Assembly: GCA_965279595.1 (NCBI GenBank)
Contig: OZ257246.1
Span: 744,001 to 808,000, forward strand
Length of the DNA: 64,000 nt
Origin: CAIKLP01 sp965279595
GTDB lineage: Bacteria > Bacteroidota > Bacteroidia > Sphingobacteriales > Sphingobacteriaceae
Direction: 5' to 3'
In this document: piece after piece, positions 28,033-36,350 of the stretch
How positions within the stretch are numbered: position 1 is the stretch's first letter
Layout: every line of letters begins with the position of its first letter
Program-made: the position numbers and the translations under genes
Notes under the pieces: model-generated
Database searches by the model: none
The model's input: only the letters and a program-made list of their open reading frames with translations
Told to the model about the DNA's origin: nothing

Positions 28033-28644
28033 ATGCAAGCTCCATCCCTCCTCCAACAAATCACATTCATCAAAGAGATAGACAAACTAAAATATATTCA
28101 ACGCAAAACTAAATTATTCAATAGTGACAGGCATGAAAATGATGCAGAGCATAGTTGGCATTTAGCAATGATGACTATTGTATTGGCTGAACATTCAGAC
28201 AAGCCTATTGATGTACTTAAAGTTTTAAAAATGGTTTTAATTCATGACATCGTAGAAATTGATGCAGGTGATACTTTTATTTATGATACCGTAAAAAATC
28301 ATACTAATACAGATGAGGAGCTAATTGCAGCAAAAAGAATATTTGGATTATTGCCTACTGAACAAGCAGAAGAATTTATTAGCATTTGGCAAGAATTTGA
28401 AGAGGGGCAAACAGATGAAGCCAAGTTTGCAAAAGCCATGGACCGCTTGGAACCCTTACTACAAAACACTTCCAACAATGGTGGCACTTGGAAAGAATTT
28501 AATGTGTCTTATCAAAAAGTTTATGAAAAGAAAAAAGCCATAAAAAATGGATCAACATTGATTTGGAATTATGCAGAGCAGCTCATAAATGAAAGCGTGG
28601 AGAATGGCATTCTACTTAAAAAAGAAGATGATCCGAAAAGCTAA
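28033..28644 (+). CDS. HD-domain phosphohydrolase (YfbR/HDDC2-like 5'-deoxynucleotidase)
   Basis: A 203-residue soluble metal-dependent phosphohydrolase of the HD_3 type. The motif order H...HD...D is visible: His in DAEHSWHLAMM (about 39-45), the HD pair in LIHDIVEIDAGD (about 73-84) and a later Asp in KAMDRLEPLL (about 140). E. coli YfbR and eukaryotic HDDC2 relatives share the E-H-S-W-H and H-D-x-x-E-x-x-x-G-D segments and dephosphorylate 5'-deoxynucleoside monophosphates. The gene follows the last attC-like element by 50 bases and precedes a tiny DUF2256 gene. It probably belongs to the core genome and marks the right border of the island. Confidence 0.85.
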   Translation: MQAPSLLQQITFIKEIDKLKYIQRKTKLFNSDRHENDAEHSWHLAMMTIVLAEHSDKPIDVLKVLKMVLIHDIVEIDAGDTFIYDTVKNHTNTDEELIAAKRIFGLLPTEQAEEFISIWQEFEEGQTDEAKFAKAMDRLEPLLQNTSNNGGTWKEFNVSYQKVYEKKKAIKNGSTLIWNYAEQLINESVENGILLKKEDDPKS

Positions 28645-28707
28645 AAAATGTAATTTTAAATAAATATCGATATCTTCAATTCGAAATATATATGCTTCAC
28701 ATTTGCA

Positions 28708-28851
28708 ATGAAGAAAGAAAATCTTCCTGAGAAAATTTGTCCTATTTGTAAACTCAAATTTTCATGGCGTAAAAAGTGGGAAAAGAATTGGGATGATGTT
28801 AAATATTGCAGTGAAAAGTGTAGAGGAAATAAACAGAAAATATTATTGTAG
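28708..28851 (+). CDS. DUF2256 zinc-ribbon microprotein
   Basis: A 47-codon gene read directly from the DNA. The translation has CPICKLKFSWRKKW, then a N-W-D-D-V-K-Y-C-S-E-K-C-R pattern. This is the full DUF2256 signature: two C-x-x-C/C-x3-C knuckles around a W-R-K-K-W core. Members are 40-60-residue putative zinc-binding proteins of unknown role, often found next to photolyase or deoxyribodipyrimidine-related genes. The start ATG at 28708 follows TTGCA and gives exactly the family length. Confidence 0.85.
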   Translation: MKKENLPEKICPICKLKFSWRKKWEKNWDDVKYCSEKCRGNKQKILL

Positions 28852-29011
28852 AATTTTTTGTAATTACTTAAATCAAACTAATTATCAAGTTAAATATTTT
28901 TTAGTTTGAAAAACTAATCCAAAAGGAAACAAAAACAAGGCAAATTGATTTGTAACTTCAACAGGATTAATGGCAGCACACAAGCTATGTAACATACCGT
29001 AAACACAGCAA

Positions 29012-29590
29012 ATGACGGAACTTTTAAAACATAATTTAAGCGCTCACATCTCTCTTTCCAAAAAAGAAATTGATGAATTTTGCCTGCTCTTCAAACAAAA
29101 AAATATTAAGAAAAAAAGTTTCTTGTTGCAAGCTGGAGAAGTATGCAAGTTCGAAGGATTTGTAACCAAAGGTCTTTTTAGAGTTTATCATTTAGACAAA
29201 AAAGGGGTTAAGCAAATTCTTTATTTCGCTATTGAAAATTGGTGGATTACAGATATCGATAGTTTTACCAACGAAAAGCCTTCTCAGCTTTTTATTGAAG
29301 CATTGGAAGACAGTGAAGTGCTTTTAATTAATAAAAAAGATAAAGAATTTGCATACACTAATTTGCCAAAAATTGAGAAATTGTTTAGAGTGATGACTCA
29401 AAAAACGCATGTTGCCCTACAACGCAGAATGATAGATAACCTCAGCAAAACTGCTGATCAACGCTATGTTGAATTTATAGAAAAATATCCGCAACTCTTT
29501 CAACGCCTATCCAACCTACAAATAGCAGCCTACCTTGGCATCAGTCATGAATTTTTGAGTAAAATCAGAAAGAAAATCAGCAACCGTTAA
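29012..29590 (+). CDS. Crp/Fnr family transcriptional regulator
   Basis: A 192-residue regulator with an N-terminal cyclic-nucleotide-binding-type jelly roll (about 20-115, with LLQAGEVCKFEGFVTKGLFR). A dimerisation helix follows, then a C-terminal winged helix (about 150-190, QIAAYLGISHEFLSKIRKKI). This short form with Y-L-G-I-S-x-E-x-L-S-x-I-R is common in Bacteroidota. It lacks the Cys cluster of FNR, so it is not an obvious Fe-S oxygen sensor. The canonical cAMP-binding R-S-A segment is not evident either, so the effector is unknown. It lies upstream, in the same direction, of an MBL-fold gene, with an FNR-like palindrome between them. Confidence 0.9.
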   Translation: MTELLKHNLSAHISLSKKEIDEFCLLFKQKNIKKKSFLLQAGEVCKFEGFVTKGLFRVYHLDKKGVKQILYFAIENWWITDIDSFTNEKPSQLFIEALEDSEVLLINKKDKEFAYTNLPKIEKLFRVMTQKTHVALQRRMIDNLSKTADQRYVEFIEKYPQLFQRLSNLQIAAYLGISHEFLSKIRKKISNR

Positions 29591-29608
29591 TAATATCTAT
29601 CTCATTTA

Positions 29609-29622
29609 TTGAACTTGTTCAA
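29609..29622. promoter_or_regulatory. FNR-like palindrome (TTGAA-N4-TTCAA)
   Basis: TTGAACTTGTTCAA lies 19 bases after the stop of the Crp/Fnr-family gene and 57 bases before the MBL gene start. Its shape (TTGA-N6-TCAA) is that of FNR/DNR-type operators. A likely site for the regulator encoded just upstream. Confidence 0.5.
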
Positions 29623-29678
29623 TCTTTTTAAGATTGTTGAGTGGCATCTTTGCTTCATCAATCTTAAAAAAGACAAAA

Positions 29679-30569
29679 ATGAAACAGATTAATTCAACGG
29701 TATTCTTAACAATTTTAATTTTATTCAACATGAATCTACAAGCACAAAGTTTCAAAAATATTGAAACAAACAATTTAAATGTAAAAGTTTACAATGCATC
29801 AGAAAACAGTTTTGGTGTAGCATCAGTAATCGTATCTGGAAAAACAGATGCTGTTTTAATTGACGCACAATTCACCCTGGCAGATGCTGAAAAAGTAGCC
29901 CAAGAAATAAAGGCTATTGGCAAAAAATTAACCGCTATTTATATCTCTCATGGCGATCCTGATTTTTATTTTGGATTAGAAGTATTCAAAAAACATTTTC
30001 CTGAAGTTACTGCATATGCTTCACCTGCAACAGTTGAGCACATTAAAGCAACAGCTCAAAAGAAATTAAATGTATGGGGTGAAAGATTAGGTAAAAATAT
30101 AACATCAAACGTTATTCTGCCTCAAGTATTAACTGGAAATAGTATGGAAATAGAAGGCCAAAAATTAGAAATTATTGGATTAGAAGAATTCCCAAATAGA
30201 ACATTTGTTTGGATACCTTCTATTAAAGCGGTGATTGGTGGAATCAACGTTTTTGGAGCAACTTTTAATTTATGGATGGCTGATGCACAAAACGCTGAAG
30301 CTCGTAAAAACTGGATTTCTGTTTTGGATAAAATGGTTGCATTAAATCCAGAAATTGTTATTCCTGCACATGCTAATTCAAATTCAGCATTCGATGTGTC
30401 AGCTACAAAACATAGCAAAAATTATATTCAATTTTACGAAGAAGCTTTAATAACTAACAAAACTTCGGAATCATTAATTAAAGCAATTAAAGAAAAATAC
30501 CCAACCTTAACTTTTGATATTGCATTGCAAATAGGTGCAAAAGTAAATACTGGAGAAATGAAATGGTAA
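29679..30569 (+). CDS. Exported MBL-fold protein with degenerate metal site
   Basis: I start at the ATG at 29679, which opens a signal peptide ending LQAQ; a longer frame adds 15 non-signal residues. The 296-residue product has the metallo-beta-lactamase fold pattern, with D-A-V-L-I-D near 50 and V-I-P-A-H-A-N near 230. In place of the H-x-H-x-D-H metal motif it has ISHGDPDFYFG (about 89-99), so the second and last His are replaced by Asp and Phe. Zinc binding is therefore doubtful or altered. Its stop overlaps the next gene by 7 bases, so the two are an operon. The FNR-like palindrome upstream suggests control by the adjacent Crp/Fnr regulator. The substrate is unknown. Confidence 0.82.
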   Translation: MKQINSTVFLTILILFNMNLQAQSFKNIETNNLNVKVYNASENSFGVASVIVSGKTDAVLIDAQFTLADAEKVAQEIKAIGKKLTAIYISHGDPDFYFGLEVFKKHFPEVTAYASPATVEHIKATAQKKLNVWGERLGKNITSNVILPQVLTGNSMEIEGQKLEIIGLEEFPNRTFVWIPSIKAVIGGINVFGATFNLWMADAQNAEARKNWISVLDKMVALNPEIVIPAHANSNSAFDVSATKHSKNYIQFYEEALITNKTSESLIKAIKEKYPTLTFDIALQIGAKVNTGEMKW

Positions 30570-31027
30570 AATCAATAATCAACTACAGCTTGATAATGCT
30601 TATTGCATTATCAAGCTGTTTTACAAACAGCAAGACAATGACAAATTTGGAGATTATAAGAAGCACTTATGAAGGAAAAACTTCAGCGGAAAACGGAAAA
30701 AATTTAGCTATACATGTTGCAGAAAATATTTCATGGACGGAAGCTAAAGGATTCCCTTATGCTGGAACATTCATTGGTTTAGAAAGTATAACTAAAAATG
30801 TTTTTAGCCGATTAGGTTCAGAGTGGATAGATTACAAATTTAAACCCGAAGATTACATAGCGGATGATAATAAAGTGGTTGCATATGGTACTTATTCTGG
30901 TACATATAGAATAACTGGAAAATATTTTGAAGCTAGAGTTGCCCATGTTTGGAAATTGAAAGATGGAAAGATAATTAGCTTTGAACAATTTGTGGACAGC
31001 AAGTTGGTGATCGAAGCAACACAATAA
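30563..31027 (+). CDS. SnoaL/NTF2-like lipoprotein
   Basis: A 154-residue protein with an N-terminal lipoprotein signal: hydrophobic IINYSLIMLIALSSC with the lipobox Cys at about 19. A nuclear-transport-factor-2/SnoaL-like cone fold follows (about 28-150), with Y-A-G-T-F-x-G-L-E-S-I and a final A-R-V-A-H-V-W-K-L-K-D-G-K-I strand pair. Such proteins bind or isomerise small hydrophobic molecules, but most are uncharacterised. It overlaps the MBL gene by 7 bases and must be co-translated with it. The pair may act on one substrate in the periplasm. Confidence 0.82.
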   Translation: MVKSIINYSLIMLIALSSCFTNSKTMTNLEIIRSTYEGKTSAENGKNLAIHVAENISWTEAKGFPYAGTFIGLESITKNVFSRLGSEWIDYKFKPEDYIADDNKVVAYGTYSGTYRITGKYFEARVAHVWKLKDGKIISFEQFVDSKLVIEATQ

Positions 31028-31328
31028 AAACAACTCTCTACACCAATTTTTGAACTATACAAATAAGTCTTTCCTATTAACATTTATTATGAAAATCGTT
31101 ATCTTCACATAGTCTTAAACTCATAATTAATTTAATTTTGAATTGACATAGAGTAAATAACATCATTTAGAATTTAATATTACTTAGTTTTTTTAGAGCC
31201 TTGAGTAAACATAGAAAATAAAAAAATGGAGAACTCTTAGGCATTATGGGTTGCAGATACTGTTGATAAAATAGTATTACTCTTTATCCTAAAAAATAAA
31301 TTATAAGATTTACTTTAACATAAAAAAT
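31028..31328. other. Intergenic spacer before the DUF2200 gene
   Basis: About 300 bases of AT-rich DNA. A TATCTTCA box near 31098 could be a -7 element but is far from the next start. No gene, RNA or strong hairpin was seen. Confidence 0.35.
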
Positions 31329-31694
31329 ATGAACACTTCAAGCAATCATGATGAGCGCATAGCAAAAATGACATTCGCAACAGTTTATCCTCTCTATGTT
31401 ACTAAAGTTGAGAGAAAAGGAAGAAGCAAAGAAGAATTACATCAAGTAATTGAATGGCTCACGGACTATGATGAAAAAAAGTTGCAAAAGCTGATTAATG
31501 AAAAAGTAACTTTTGAAAAATTTTTTAAAGATGCCAAACTAAACCCAAATGCAGTGCTAATCACTGGTGTAATCTGTGGATATAGAATTGAAGAAATAGA
31601 AAATCCCTTAACAAAACAAGTAAGATACTTAGATAAAATTGTAGATGAATTAGCTAAGGGACGTAAAATGGAAAAGATTTTGAGGGTTGGTTAG
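31329..31694 (+). CDS. DUF2200 family protein
   Basis: A 121-residue soluble protein matching DUF2200 over its whole length. The family's opening M-T-F-A-x-V-Y-P-L-Y-V-x-K-x-E-x-K-G-R occurs at 14-32. It is followed by E-W-L-T-x-Y-D and the closing R-Y-L-D-K-I-V-D-E-L-A-K-G-R-x-M-E-K-I-L-R. The family is small, predicted all-helical and of unknown function. Stand-alone gene. Confidence 0.88.
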   Translation: MNTSSNHDERIAKMTFATVYPLYVTKVERKGRSKEELHQVIEWLTDYDEKKLQKLINEKVTFEKFFKDAKLNPNAVLITGVICGYRIEEIENPLTKQVRYLDKIVDELAKGRKMEKILRVG

Positions 31695-31779
31695 AAAAAC
31701 AATACTATAACATCAAACTAGTCACAACTATAGAAATTAAGTAGAATAGAGCTAAACTTTCAATTGTTACTAATTAGAA

Positions 31780-32784
31780 ATGAAAACAATTAACATAAAA
31801 TGGCATAAAATAATCAATTACATTTCCATTGCTATCACAGTAGCTTTGACTGATTTCTTTTTGGTAAATTTAATTGGCAATCCATTACACAGAAACAACC
31901 CTAAGTTATTTGCTTCTTGGCCATTTTTTATTCTACAACCACTATTAGTTATTTTCGCATTCATAATCAACATAAAATCACAACAACAAAAAGGAGTATT
32001 GCTATTTGCTTTGTTCTTATCCTTAATCTCTCAAGATTTTGTATTGCAATATATCCGAATGCTCAATGCCGATTGGATACCCTACTTAATTGTTGTGATT
32101 AGTTATGCCTTAACAGGAACAGTATATATCAAATCATTTGAATGTTTCCCACGCCAAATTACTAAACAAGAAATTGCATCTGTTTTTCCAAAAAATAAAA
32201 TTGCATCTTTCTATCTTAATTGGATTATCAAAGATTATACTTGGTTTGTTTTTCCAGTAATAATTGGATTAGCATCTTTGTTAAAAGTTAAAAGTGCTTT
32301 TATTGATATACCCATTCTTCTTACTGCCTTACTCAGCCTTTACACTAATTACAGACAGTCATCTCCTACCGAAAGAAATAAAATACTTTGGCTTTTTTGG
32401 GGACTCATTACTTATATTTTTTTAATTATTTTATTACTGCTTATACAAAATTATCCAAATGAAAATCCACGTGTCTTAAGATTAGTATTTAGTACCTTAA
32501 TGGCATTTACCATTGCCCTTATGTTTTTCATGAGTTTGTTCTTTTCAAATACATTTAACACCGGTGTATTAATTAGAAGAACTATTGTCAATGGTTTTTT
32601 ATTTATTTTGATCATAATAATTTACAATAGCATTGAACATTACTTTCTACATTGGCTTTCGCATACCCTTGGAATTTCAGATGTAATTTTATCATCAATA
32701 CTCTCAGGTATTTTTGTTTTGGCTTTCAGTCCACTGCATCATAAATTAATGGATTTGTTGAATAGGAAAATAAAAAACAAATAA
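31780..32784 (+). CDS. Multi-pass membrane protein resembling a kinase-less 7TM sensor
   Basis: A 334-residue integral membrane protein with about eight hydrophobic helices and no soluble domain beyond short loops. The C-terminal third (VLIRRTIVNG, then a helix, then V-L-A-F-S-P-L-H-H-K-L-x-D-L-L-N-R-K) matches the last helices of membrane-sensor histidine kinases. In those proteins the same I-x-R-T-x-x-x-G and F-x-P-L-x-x-x-x-x-x-x-I/L-x-R segments lead straight into the catalytic domains. Here the protein ends at that point, with no kinase, PAS or GGDEF domain following. It may be a truncated receptor or a free-standing sensory or transport module. No family is assigned with certainty. Confidence 0.6.
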   Translation: MKTINIKWHKIINYISIAITVALTDFFLVNLIGNPLHRNNPKLFASWPFFILQPLLVIFAFIINIKSQQQKGVLLFALFLSLISQDFVLQYIRMLNADWIPYLIVVISYALTGTVYIKSFECFPRQITKQEIASVFPKNKIASFYLNWIIKDYTWFVFPVIIGLASLLKVKSAFIDIPILLTALLSLYTNYRQSSPTERNKILWLFWGLITYIFLIILLLLIQNYPNENPRVLRLVFSTLMAFTIALMFFMSLFFSNTFNTGVLIRRTIVNGFLFILIIIIYNSIEHYFLHWLSHTLGISDVILSSILSGIFVLAFSPLHHKLMDLLNRKIKNK

Positions 32785-32818
32785 TTCTATTTTCATGTTC
32801 AATAGAAAATAATTTCTA

Positions 32819-33802
32819 TCAAACCAAAGCATCTCTATTATATTTCTCTTTATATTCAATAGGTGACATTCCAGTATATTTTCTAAATATTTCACGAAAG
32901 GCTTTATTGTCTGTATAACCAACTTCATACATCACTTCACTAATTGTTTTCCTACTTGCTTCAAAAGCTTTCTTTGCAGATTCTACTTTTACTCTTTGCC
33001 AATATTCAATAGGCGTATTACCAGTTGCTTTGATAAATCTTCTATCAAAATTTCTTCTACCAACAGCAAACCTGGCAGACAAATCTTCCATTGATATTTT
33101 TTCTTGTAAATTATTTTCTAAAAGCGTTTGCGCTTTTACTATCATTTCATCACCATGCATTTTTTGTCCGGTAAAAATAATAAATGGTGATTGCGCCTTT
33201 CTCTCCATCTCAATCTGAAAAACTTTTGAGCAAAAAATGGCAGTTGGTCTATCAAAATATTTCTCTACTAAATAAATCATCAAATTTAAAAATGAATAGG
33301 CCCCTCCATTGGTATAAATTCCATTTTCATCAGTAATTAATTTATCCGTTTGCAAATTTACTTCTGGAAACATGGTTTTGAAATTATCAGCGGCGGTCCA
33401 ATGAGTTGAGCAACTCTTTCCATTCAACAAGCCTGTAGAAGCCAATAAGAATGCCCCAGTACAAATTGAGGCAAGCTCAGCACCTTGATGATATTGTTTC
33501 TCCAACCAATCAACCAATGGTTTATTTTGTTTAAGCACTTTCTGGTAATTATGATTCAAGGAAGGAATAATAATTAAATCAGTTGCAGCAACATTTGAAA
33601 TTTGAGTATGTGGTTTCACTGAAAACAATCCATCATGAAAAGTGACTTTCTTTGAAATACCAACCAATTGAATTTGAAATAATTCTACTTGATGATTTAC
33701 TTTCCAATAATCATTTGCTTTTGAAAATATTTTATAAGCGCCAACAATGCTGCTTAAATTATTCCCTTCCCCATTCGGAACAATGATGCTGAGCTGTTTC
33801 AT
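32819..33802 (-). CDS. GlxA-family transcriptional regulator (DJ-1/PfpI + AraC HTH)
   Basis: A 327-residue regulator. Residues 1-190 form a DJ-1/PfpI-like amidase-fold domain, with the nucleophile-elbow Cys in SICTGAFLLASTGLL (about 113) and S-T-H-W after it. The C-terminal 110 residues are an AraC/XylS double helix-turn-helix (RRFIKATGNTPIEYWQ, then NKAFREIFRKYTGMSP). GlxA-type proteins are cytoplasmic activators or repressors of catabolic genes; the effector is not known. The gene is convergent with the membrane protein and divergent from the DinB gene, with about 210 bases between the starts. Confidence 0.93.
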   Translation of the reverse strand: MKQLSIIVPNGEGNNLSSIVGAYKIFSKANDYWKVNHQVELFQIQLVGISKKVTFHDGLFSVKPHTQISNVAATDLIIIPSLNHNYQKVLKQNKPLVDWLEKQYHQGAELASICTGAFLLASTGLLNGKSCSTHWTAADNFKTMFPEVNLQTDKLITDENGIYTNGGAYSFLNLMIYLVEKYFDRPTAIFCSKVFQIEMERKAQSPFIIFTGQKMHGDEMIVKAQTLLENNLQEKISMEDLSARFAVGRRNFDRRFIKATGNTPIEYWQRVKVESAKKAFEASRKTISEVMYEVGYTDNKAFREIFRKYTGMSPIEYKEKYNRDALV

Positions 33803-34013
33803 GAGTCTAAATAATATATAAATAAGGTTTGGTTTTAGGTCAAAATCCTTAATGTGTTGACCTTGAATGTTATTTTCCTTGTTTCTTGTTTGTAAAGGTA
33901 GGAAATACTTCTGTCCAAATCAACCCAGCACAATGTCCATTTTACACCCTAAATTCTAATTTATAGGCGATACATTTGTTAAGAAATATCAATTCACACA
34001 AATAATATATAAT

Positions 34014-34493
34014 ATGACTTCAAATCAAATAATGCTAAAAATGATTTTTGATAGATGGAATGCTTCAATCAAAAATTGCGACACTTTGCTCAATACACTA
34101 TCAGATGAACAATTGCAAAAAGAAATTGCGCCCAATAAAAACAGAGGAGTTTATTTGTTAGGCCACCTTATTGCCGTTCATGATGATCTATTGATTCTTT
34201 TAGATATGGGAGATAAACTTTTCCCTGAGTTAAAAAAACCATTTATTGATTCGACTGATAAATCTGTTTCAGAAATTCCTTCTGCTAAATATTTAAGAGA
34301 TTGTTGGACCAAACAATGCGAAACTCTTCAACAAAAATTTGAAAACATGAATGAAGATAATTGGCTTGAAAAGCACACTGCCGTTACAGCTGAAGATTTT
34401 GCAAAAGAACCGCATCGCAATAAATTAAATATCATCATTACCAGAACTTCGCATTTACAATACCATTTAGGACAATTGGTTTTACTTAAATAA
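34014..34493 (+). CDS. DinB-like four-helix-bundle protein
   Basis: A 159-residue protein of the DinB/YfiT superfamily: a four-helix bundle with a three-His metal site. Visible His positions are in LLGHLIAVHDD (about 45-50) and TRTSHLQYHLGQL (about 142-151). Family members are metal-dependent thiol-transferases or stress proteins; the substrate here is unknown. It lies 21 bases upstream of the tandem SRPBCC gene on the same strand, so the two are probably one transcript, which ends at the hairpin after 35423. Confidence 0.85.
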   Translation: MTSNQIMLKMIFDRWNASIKNCDTLLNTLSDEQLQKEIAPNKNRGVYLLGHLIAVHDDLLILLDMGDKLFPELKKPFIDSTDKSVSEIPSAKYLRDCWTKQCETLQQKFENMNEDNWLEKHTAVTAEDFAKEPHRNKLNIIITRTSHLQYHLGQLVLLK

Positions 34494-34514
34494 ATTTATT
34501 AGATCTACCAAAAG

Positions 34515-35423
34515 ATGACAACAAGAAATTTTACAACAAGTATAACAGTTGAGCAATCTGCACTTGAAGTGTTCAATGCCATTAACAATGTGCGTGCATG
34601 GTGGAGTGAAGAAATAGAAGGGATTACCAATAAATTAAATGAGGAATGGGATTATCATTTCCAAGATGTGCATCGCTGCAAAATAAAAATAATTGAGTTT
34701 GTGCCTAATGAAAAAATAGTTTGGTTGGTAACTGATAACTATTTTAGTTTCACTAAAGACAAAGAAGAGTGGAAGGGTAATAAAATTATTTTTGAAATCA
34801 GCACAAAAGAAAACAAAACACATTTGCAATTCACTCAAGAAGGATTGATTCCGGAATATGAATGTTTCGATATTTGTCAGAATGCTTGGAATACCTATAT
34901 ACAAAGCAGTTTATATAGTTTAATTACTACTGGAATTGGAAAACCAAATGGCAAAGACAAAGCCCAAACAGCTGATGAAGAAAAATTAACTGCAAATTTT
35001 ACCACTACTTTTTTTGTTGATCAATCAGCAAAAGAAGTGTTTGATGCAGTAAATAATGTTTCAGATTGGTGGCAAGGAGAAGTTATGGGTAACACACAAA
35101 AATTGAATGGTGAGTTTACCTACAGAATGGAAGACATTCATTATTCAAAACAAAAAGTGGTAGAAATAATTCCAAATAATAAAATAGTTTGGGAAGTAAT
35201 TGAAAGCTTACTAAGTTTTACTCAAGATAAAAGTGAGTGGACTGGTACAAAATTAGTTTTTGAAATTACTGAAATCAACAACAAAACACAATTACGATTT
35301 ACACACTTGGGATTGGTCCCAAAATTTGAATGCTATGGTGATTGTTCCAATGCTTGGGAACAACTCATTCAACAAAGCTTAGTTTGTTTAATCACAACTG
35401 GTAAAGGAAAAAAAATATTTTAA
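34515..35423 (+). CDS. Tandem SRPBCC (AHSA1/START-like) domain protein
   Basis: A 302-residue cytoplasmic protein made of two head-to-tail copies of the Activator-of-Hsp90/START-like fold (about 1-145 and 157-302). Each copy has F-T-T-x-x-x-V-x-Q-S-A-x-E-V-F-x-A-x-N-N-V, a W-W segment, an S-F-T-x-D-K-x-E-W strand and a closing C-x-x-A-W-x-x-x-I-Q-x-S-L. The copies are about half identical by eye, implying a fairly recent internal duplication. Single-domain versions are common in Bacteroidota, but the two-domain arrangement is less usual. The fold binds hydrophobic ligands; the ligand is unknown. Co-directional with dinB-like gene. Confidence 0.88.
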   Translation: MTTRNFTTSITVEQSALEVFNAINNVRAWWSEEIEGITNKLNEEWDYHFQDVHRCKIKIIEFVPNEKIVWLVTDNYFSFTKDKEEWKGNKIIFEISTKENKTHLQFTQEGLIPEYECFDICQNAWNTYIQSSLYSLITTGIGKPNGKDKAQTADEEKLTANFTTTFFVDQSAKEVFDAVNNVSDWWQGEVMGNTQKLNGEFTYRMEDIHYSKQKVVEIIPNNKIVWEVIESLLSFTQDKSEWTGTKLVFEITEINNKTQLRFTHLGLVPKFECYGDCSNAWEQLIQQSLVCLITTGKGKKIF

Positions 35424-35438
35424 TTCTTAAAATATTTG

Positions 35439-35488
35439 CACGAATAAATATAGACTTTTTAATAAGTATAAATTTATTCGTGTTTTTT
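35439..35488 (+). terminator. Intrinsic terminator after the SRPBCC gene
   Basis: CACGAATAAAT (35439-35449) and ATTTATTCGTG (35472-35482) form an 11-base stem followed by six T, 15 bases after the stop codon. Confidence 0.75.
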
Positions 35489-35651
35489 AAATGGTTATTT
35501 GCTAAAATTAAAAAGGCATTCAATTCATATCTCATACTTCCAAGCCCCTTTATTATCGATTTCTATTCTTAATTAATAAATTCATGTTGCAATAATTGAA
35601 ACTTTAATATTCGATTTATTATCTTAAATTAGAGTTTGCGAAAAATAATTT

Positions 35652-36260
35652 ATGAGAATAAAATCCTTATTGCTTTTTCTTTTAGTACTAACAAGTAGCA
35701 TTTTTGCTTGTAAAAAAGAAACCATAACGGAAACAAAAACCTTAACAGTAATTGATACCGTGTATTTAACTATTCATGATACACTTACAATTCCAACTTT
35801 AATTAATGACACCGCTACGACTTTCATTGTAGTTCGTCATGCTGAACGTGATAATGTTGGTGCAGATCCTATTTTAAATGCAGCAGGAATTGTACGTGCA
35901 GAAGAATTGAAAAGAATTTTAGAAAAAGTCCCAGTTGAAGCTGTTTACGCCACACCCTATAATCGAACTCGGCAAACGGTTTCGCCAACAGCATCGAGTA
36001 AATCTTTAACCGTAACTGATTATTCAACAAGTACGCCCTATTTACAATTAGTCAATCAATTTAAAAGCAGTCATAAAGGAAAAGTGATTCTCATAGCAGG
36101 ACATTCAAACACAGTACCAGAAATATTAAAAGCTTTAACAGCGAATGCTTATAATATAACTATTGCTGATACACAGTTCGACCATTTATTTATTGTAAGT
36201 GCAAGTACTCCAAGCAATACACAAGTAGTGCATTTGAAATATGGGGTGGCTACGCCTTAA
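35652..36260 (+). CDS. Histidine-phosphatase-superfamily lipoprotein
   Basis: A 202-residue exported phosphatase. The N-terminus carries a lipoprotein signal with the lipid-accepting Cys at about 20 (SSIFACKK). The catalytic RHG-like motif is VRHAERD at about 61-67. Further conserved elements are N-R-T-R-Q-T, with the second phosphate-binding Arg, and AGHSNTVPEIL with the second catalytic His at about 153. The spacing fits small branch-2 phosphatases rather than phosphoglycerate mutases. The expected location is the periplasmic face of a membrane; the substrate is unknown. Single-gene unit ending in a strong bidirectional terminator. Confidence 0.9.
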   Translation: MRIKSLLLFLLVLTSSIFACKKETITETKTLTVIDTVYLTIHDTLTIPTLINDTATTFIVVRHAERDNVGADPILNAAGIVRAEELKRILEKVPVEAVYATPYNRTRQTVSPTASSKSLTVTDYSTSTPYLQLVNQFKSSHKGKVILIAGHSNTVPEILKALTANAYNITIADTQFDHLFIVSASTPSNTQVVHLKYGVATP

Positions 36261-36301
36261 AGGATTTAGTTCAAATTTGATTTAACATTTCATTTAAAAC
36301 A

Positions 36302-36336
36302 AAAAAGCCCTTCTAAAAATTTCAGAAGGGCTTTTT
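36302..36336. terminator. Bidirectional terminator between phosphatase and Usp genes
   Basis: A 13-base perfect stem (AAAAAGCCCTTCT with AGAAGGGCTTTTT) around a 9-base loop separates two convergent genes. Confidence 0.9.
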
Positions 36337-36350
36337 AATTCTTAATTTTT

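Noticed and set aside
28970..29011. Possible further attC-like end upstream of the Crp/Fnr gene
   Set aside because: Shares only scattered words (GCAGC, TAAC) with the elements and lacks the TAACACGG/GGC core.
32785..32818. Terminator hairpin between the membrane protein and GlxA-type regulator genes
   Set aside because: The A/T words there look complementary, but no consistent stem of useful length could be formed.
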